DNA of 64,000 nt from Chlorogloeopsis sp. ULAP01 (GTDB lineage Bacteria > Cyanobacteriota > Cyanobacteriia > Cyanobacteriales > Nostocaceae), in NCBI RefSeq assembly GCF_030381805.1, contig NZ_JAUDRH010000002.1, forward strand, positions 1-64,000, written 5' to 3'. Below the pieces are notes generated by a model. The model was not told where the DNA came from. It searched no databases and saw nothing but the letters and a program-made list of their open reading frames with translations. Positions 60,211 through 64,000 of this stretch are shown one piece after another. The position numbers and the translations under genes are program-made. Numbering within the stretch: the first letter of the stretch is position 1; each line of letters begins with the position of its first letter.

Positions 60211-60635
60211 GTACCCAGTTAACGTATACCTTTAGTTAGAGTACAAAGGTTTAGAAATTAAGATAGGCCTAGAAAGGAAATGATATTAAGAGAAATGAGA
60301 ATAAATTTATGTTTTTTGGTTTAAATTCGGCGTACAGAAGCCAGAAATAATCAATATTCTGACTCATACGTCTTGAGTTCTGAGTTCTTCAATTGCGTTC
60401 ACCTGCACTTGTTCCATTTCTCTCAGGAAGAGCCAGAGACTCTGTTCTTGTTACCAGGTTGAACCTGGTAACGAGGATTTGTGGGTTGCCACCTCTAGGC
60501 TGTCGTTAGTAGTGCAAGATGTGAAATTTGAAAAACGCTAGAAATTAAGAACTTTGTTATGCCAAAACTCGTAAATCTCTTCTCGTTCTAAGGTAAATTC
60601 AACATCAAAGCTCCAATATCTTTTGGTAGATTTCC
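60172..60635. other. Intergenic region before sucrose synthase
   Basis: Holds the GATAACT tandem and the two-hairpin repeat (60428-60471). The last 150 bases should contain the susA promoter. No further gene seen. Confidence 0.5.
60428..60471. repeat. Two-hairpin intergenic repeat
   Basis: AGAGCC-AGA-GACTCT-type hairpin (about 60429-60443) followed by a perfect hairpin with 10-bp arms TTACCAGGTT / AACCTGGTAA (60451-60471). Related to 31597 and 21317. Confidence 0.65.
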
Positions 60636-63056
60636 ATGTCTGAATTAATTCAAGCAGTCCTCAATAGTGAAGAAAAACTTGATTTACGTTCATTTCTGAG
60701 CGATTTACGCCATCAAGAAAAAAAATATTTGCTACGGAATGACCTTCAAAATGTATACCGCGATTATTGCTCTCACTACCAAAAACCAGAGCAATTTTAC
60801 GCTTCATCGCATTTGGGTAAATTACTTTACTACACCCAAGAAATTATTCAAGATGAGTCTAGTTTCTGTTTGATTATCCGCCCCAAAATTGCTAGTCAAG
60901 AAGTTTATCGGCTCACGGAAGATTTGAGTGTAGAAGCAATGACGGTGCAAGAACTTTTAGATCTACGCGATCGCTTCGTCAATAGATTCCATCCCAATGA
61001 AGGCGATTTGTTGGAATTGGATTTTGGCCCATTCTACGACTACTCCCCAATGATTCGCGATCCAAAAAACATTGGTAAGGGAGTACAGTTTCTCAACCGT
61101 TACCTTTCTAGCAAACTCCTCCAAGATCCGAAGCAATGGCTAGAAAGCTTGTTTGTATTCTTAAGCTTGCATCAATATAATGGCGTTCAGCTTTTAATCA
61201 ACAATCGCATTAAATCCCAAAAGCAACTTTCCGAACAAGTTAAAAGTGCGATCGCTTTCGTGAGCAATCGTCCTAGTGATGAACCCTACGAAGAATTACG
61301 CTTCCAATTGCAAACAATGGGGTTTGAACCTGGTTGGGGTAATACCGCCGCCCGCGTGCAAGAAACCCTAGAAATGCTCGATCAATTAATCGACTCTCCC
61401 GATCATCAAACCTTAGAAGCATTTATTTCCCGCATTCCGATCATTTTTAGAATCGTCTTGGTATCTCCCCACGGTTGGTTTGGGCAAGAGGGAGTTTTAG
61501 GACGTCCCGATACTGGTGGGCAAGTTGTTTATCTGCTTGATCAGGCAAAGAGCTTAGAAAAGCAGCTGCAAGAAGACGCCATCCAAGCAGGTTTAGAAGG
61601 GCTGAATGTTGAACCAAAGGTGATTATTCTCACCCGCTTGATCCCCAATAGTGATGGCACTCTCTGCAATCAACGTTTGGAAAAAGTCTACGGCACAGAA
61701 AATGCTTGGATTTTGCGCGTGCCATTGCGGGAGTTTAATCCTAACATGACTCAAAATTGGATCTCGCGGTTTGAAATTTGGCCTTATTTAGAAACTTATG
61801 CCATTGATGCAGAAAAAGAATTAATGGCAGAATTTCAGGGTAGACCAGATTTAATTGTTGGTAACTATTCTGATGGGAATTTGGTGGCATTTTTGTTGTC
61901 ACGTCGCTTGGGCGTAACGCAGTGCAACATTGCCCACGCTTTTGAAAAGACTAAATATTTGTTCAGTAACCTCTACTGGAACGATTTGGAGGATAAATAT
62001 CATTTTTCATTACAGTTTACTGCTGATTTATTGGCGATGAATGCTGCTAATTTCATCATCAGCAGTACATATCAAGAAATTGTCGGGACGCCGGATAGTG
62101 TAGGACAGTACGAATCCTATAAATGCTTCACTATGCCGGATTTGTATCATGTGGTAAATGGGATTGAACTATTTAGTCCTAAGTTCAATGTTGTTCCACC
62201 AGGAGTAAACGAAAATTACTTTTTTCCCTACACGCGTACTCAAGATCGAGTCGAGAGCGATCGCCAACGCATTGAAGAAATGCTGTTTACATTAGAAGAT
62301 CCGACTCAAGTATTTGGTAAGCTTGACGATCCCAACAAACGTCCTCTCTTCTCAATGGCGCGTCTTGATCGCATCAAAAATCTCACAGGTTTAGCTGAAT
62401 GCTTTGGTCAAAATAAAGAATTGCAAGAGCATTGCAACTTAATTTTAGTGGCAGGTAAATTACGCGTCGAAGAATCAGGAGATAATGAAGAACGCGAAGA
62501 AATAGTCAAACTCTATCGGACTATTGAAGAGTATAATCTTCAAGGCAAAATTCGCTGGTTGGGTGTACGTTTGTCAAAAATAGACTCTGGAGAAATTTAC
62601 CGCGTTATTGCCGAGCATCAAGGTATTTTTGTACAACCTGCTTTATTTGAAGCGTTTGGTTTAACTATTTTAGAGGCAATGATTTCCGGATTACCTACTT
62701 TTGCTACACAGTTTGGTGGACCTTTAGAAATTATTCAGGATAGAATCAACGGGTTTTACATCAATCCTACCAACTTAGAAGAGACAGGCGCAAAAATTCT
62801 AGATTTTGTCCAAAAATGCGAACAGAAACCAGATTACTGGTATGAAATTTCTGGGCGAGCTATTGACCGAGTTTACAGCACTTATACCTGGAAAATTCAT
62901 ACGAATAAACTGCTATCCTTAGCAAGGATTTACGGCTTCTGGAACTTTACCTCCAAAGAAAATCGAGAGGATTTGTTGCGTTATATTGAGGCTTTGTTCT
63001 ATTTAATTTATAAGCCAAGAGCGCAACAATTATTAGAACAGCATCAGTATCGGTAG
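60636..63056 (+). CDS. susA: Sucrose synthase
   Basis: 806-residue GT4-type enzyme that reversibly splits sucrose with UDP (or ADP) to nucleotide-glucose and fructose. The N-terminal regulatory part (1-265) is followed by the sucrose-synthase domain with SPHGWFGQEGVLGRPDTGGQ (about 275-295), NYSDGNLVAFLLSRRLG and HAFEKTKY. The GT-B nucleotide-sugar domain ends with the E-x7-E motif EAFGLTILEAM (about 671-681). Length and motifs are those of the filamentous-cyanobacterial and plant enzymes. In Nostocales it serves sucrose breakdown, important for heterocyst carbon supply. Confidence 0.97.
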   Translation: MSELIQAVLNSEEKLDLRSFLSDLRHQEKKYLLRNDLQNVYRDYCSHYQKPEQFYASSHLGKLLYYTQEIIQDESSFCLIIRPKIASQEVYRLTEDLSVEAMTVQELLDLRDRFVNRFHPNEGDLLELDFGPFYDYSPMIRDPKNIGKGVQFLNRYLSSKLLQDPKQWLESLFVFLSLHQYNGVQLLINNRIKSQKQLSEQVKSAIAFVSNRPSDEPYEELRFQLQTMGFEPGWGNTAARVQETLEMLDQLIDSPDHQTLEAFISRIPIIFRIVLVSPHGWFGQEGVLGRPDTGGQVVYLLDQAKSLEKQLQEDAIQAGLEGLNVEPKVIILTRLIPNSDGTLCNQRLEKVYGTENAWILRVPLREFNPNMTQNWISRFEIWPYLETYAIDAEKELMAEFQGRPDLIVGNYSDGNLVAFLLSRRLGVTQCNIAHAFEKTKYLFSNLYWNDLEDKYHFSLQFTADLLAMNAANFIISSTYQEIVGTPDSVGQYESYKCFTMPDLYHVVNGIELFSPKFNVVPPGVNENYFFPYTRTQDRVESDRQRIEEMLFTLEDPTQVFGKLDDPNKRPLFSMARLDRIKNLTGLAECFGQNKELQEHCNLILVAGKLRVEESGDNEEREEIVKLYRTIEEYNLQGKIRWLGVRLSKIDSGEIYRVIAEHQGIFVQPALFEAFGLTILEAMISGLPTFATQFGGPLEIIQDRINGFYINPTNLEETGAKILDFVQKCEQKPDYWYEISGRAIDRVYSTYTWKIHTNKLLSLARIYGFWNFTSKENREDLLRYIEALFYLIYKPRAQQLLEQHQYR

Positions 63057-63087
63057 TTAGTTATTCACATCTTGCAGCTCATAAAAT

Positions 63088-63318
63088 GCCTGGAACTTCT
63101 AGTTCCAGGCTCATAGCCCAAGTCAGTTAAAACTGACTAAAAATCTTATTTAGTCTGCTTAAGCAGACTTGAGCTTTTAGCCCTCGAAATTTATTTCTTG
63201 GCAAACAAGAGCACAGATGTGAGATATAAGCCTCTAATATCATTTCCGGTTAATCAAACAAAATAAAAATGTTTGCTCATAGTGAGGACTTTAGTCCTCA
63301 AGCCAGGACTGAAGTCCT
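63088..63318. repeat. Array of perfect palindromes after susA
   Basis: Successive hairpins: GCCTGGAAC-N5-GTTCCAGGC (63088-63110), AGTCAGTT-AA-AACTGACT (63121-63138), AGTCTGCTTAAGCAGACT (63152-63169), TGAGGACT-TT-AGTCCTCA (63283-63300), AGGACT-GA-AGTCCT (63305-63318). The first may terminate susA; the rest are a repeat array. No gene lies in 63057-63579. Confidence 0.7.
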
Positions 63319-63394
63319 TACTACAAACTGTATTATTATGGGTGATTTGGCGGACATCATAATAAAAGAAACACTTGTGTTGTTTTTCCTACTG

Positions 63395-63570
63395 CCACGG
63401 CAGTCGCTTTATGCCGGGAAACCCGTCCACCCCCTCCGGGTACCCGGAGGGAACGCCAAGGGCGTACAGCAGTCCCCCTACCCTTCGGGAACGTCTTCGA
63501 CGAACAGGTTCGGGGGTTCGCAATCGTGACGGGAACCGCCAAGACGGGGGCTGCTTCACCGCGCTGCCTC
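63395..63570. repeat. GC-rich composite repeat
   Basis: GC-rich mosaic (ACGGCAGTCGC..., CCTCCGGGTACCCGGAGGG palindrome, AAGGGCG) of the same general type as 10700-10970 and 13336-13436. Confidence 0.6.
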
Positions 63571-63579
63571 CTCTGCCTT

Positions 63580-63984
63580 TTACTTTGTTAAATGATTCCA
63601 GGTTCTTTGACCAACTATGCCATCTACGGCTAAATTTCGTCGATTTTGAAAAGCTTTGACAGCTGTTTCTGTCAATGCACCAAAAATTCCGTCAACTTGG
63701 ATAGCATAACCATGAGATGCTAATAGCTTTTGCAGTACTCTCACACCATTACCTGTGCTACCAAAATGCAAAGTCGGTAAATGTTTACTAGTAGAACTTG
63801 AAAGTCTTGCCACCTGAGTCTTTTCTCTGATGGGCTTATTTTTGAAGCGCTGCTGTGGCAGATCACTTGCCACAATATATTTTTGTTGACGAGAGTGAGA
63901 ACTTGTGTCAATTGTATCTTTGTTTAGAGCTTTTAATTTCTTCACAGAATTAGAAAAACTCTGGGAATGAAGCTTTTTTCTCAC
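63580..63984 (-). CDS. Peptidoglycan-binding (PG_binding_1) domain protein, possibly continuing past the window
   Basis: At least 134 residues. The C-terminal 65 residues are a peptidoglycan-binding three-helix repeat: LHFGSTGNGVRVLQKLLASH, VDGIFGALTETAVKAFQ and LAVDGIVGQRTWNHL. The preceding 70 residues are basic and Ser-rich without signal peptide. GTG at 63984 is a possible start, but the frame stays open to 64000, so the gene may begin outside and the N-terminus (perhaps an export signal) be missing here. It would bind the cell wall; no catalytic domain is visible. Confidence 0.75.
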   Translation of the reverse strand: MRKKLHSQSFSNSVKKLKALNKDTIDTSSHSRQQKYIVASDLPQQRFKNKPIREKTQVARLSSSTSKHLPTLHFGSTGNGVRVLQKLLASHGYAIQVDGIFGALTETAVKAFQNRRNLAVDGIVGQRTWNHLTK

Positions 63985-64000
63985 TCCATCTGTTGAATTT

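Overview
The window looks like chromosomal DNA of a filamentous, probably heterocyst-type cyanobacterium. The evidence is the very frequent HIP1 octamer GCGATCGC, a sucrose synthase, an ergothioneine egtCBD cluster, a GH57/DUF3536 protein, a DUF4058 protein, and families of palindromic repeats typical of cyanobacterial genomes. No genus is assigned. I see no tRNA, rRNA, CRISPR array or intact insertion sequence.

Positions 1-10700 and 15600-26400 are siderophore-uptake territory, coded almost entirely on the minus strand. Four copies of one module are visible. Each has an AraC/PchR-type regulator followed by a TonB-dependent outer-membrane receptor with an N-terminal AMIN domain, and three of them also have one or more FecB-like periplasmic binding proteins. 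The modules are 26386-21617, 20974-16133, 9323-2100 (three binding proteins plus a DUF1636 protein) and 1791-<1 (receptor frameshifted and cut by the window edge). Between them lie decayed pieces of the same families: receptor remnants at 4477-4575 and 21019-21250, a binding-protein remnant at 15614-16085, and AraC tails at 9592-9700 and 10262-10680. No FecCD permease or ATPase is present, so the modules must share a transporter coded elsewhere. A BrnT/BrnA toxin-antitoxin pair with a dead toxin sits between the two AraC tails.

Positions 11200-15400 (plus strand) hold egtC-egtB-egtD for ergothioneine, then recR, whose conserved N-terminus has no canonical start codon. Positions 26500-28900 hold a MarR regulator with a membrane-protein partner and shared operator-like dyads, and two small exported proteins.

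Positions 29300-42800 form a long plus-strand block, clearly richer in G+C than its surroundings. It starts with an OmpR-type two-component pair. Then come a glycoside hydrolase-GT2 fusion, an ABC exporter, an APH-type kinase, two GT-B glycosyltransferases, two hexapeptide acyltransferases, an HlyD adaptor and a MacB-type permease, mostly overlapping by a few bases. Three direct repeats with exact 11-bp phasing precede the fusion gene and look like a response-regulator operator. This is the best candidate for an undescribed glycoconjugate synthesis and export system.

Positions 43000-64000 contain DUF4058, GH57/DUF3536, a Ca2+/H+ antiporter, cyanase, a decayed pair of small cyanobacterial genes, a histidine phosphatase, a PH-domain membrane protein, an AT-rich three-gene operon ending in an HNH nuclease (possible defence module), purH, two tandem Yfr2/Cyano-1-like small RNAs, a 38-codon membrane peptide gene, a giant hybrid histidine kinase, sucrose synthase and a peptidoglycan-binding protein.

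A recurrent theme is that intergenic palindromic repeats have entered coding sequence in frame, in the linkers flanking the receptor AMIN domain and in the linker between the two EgtB domains.
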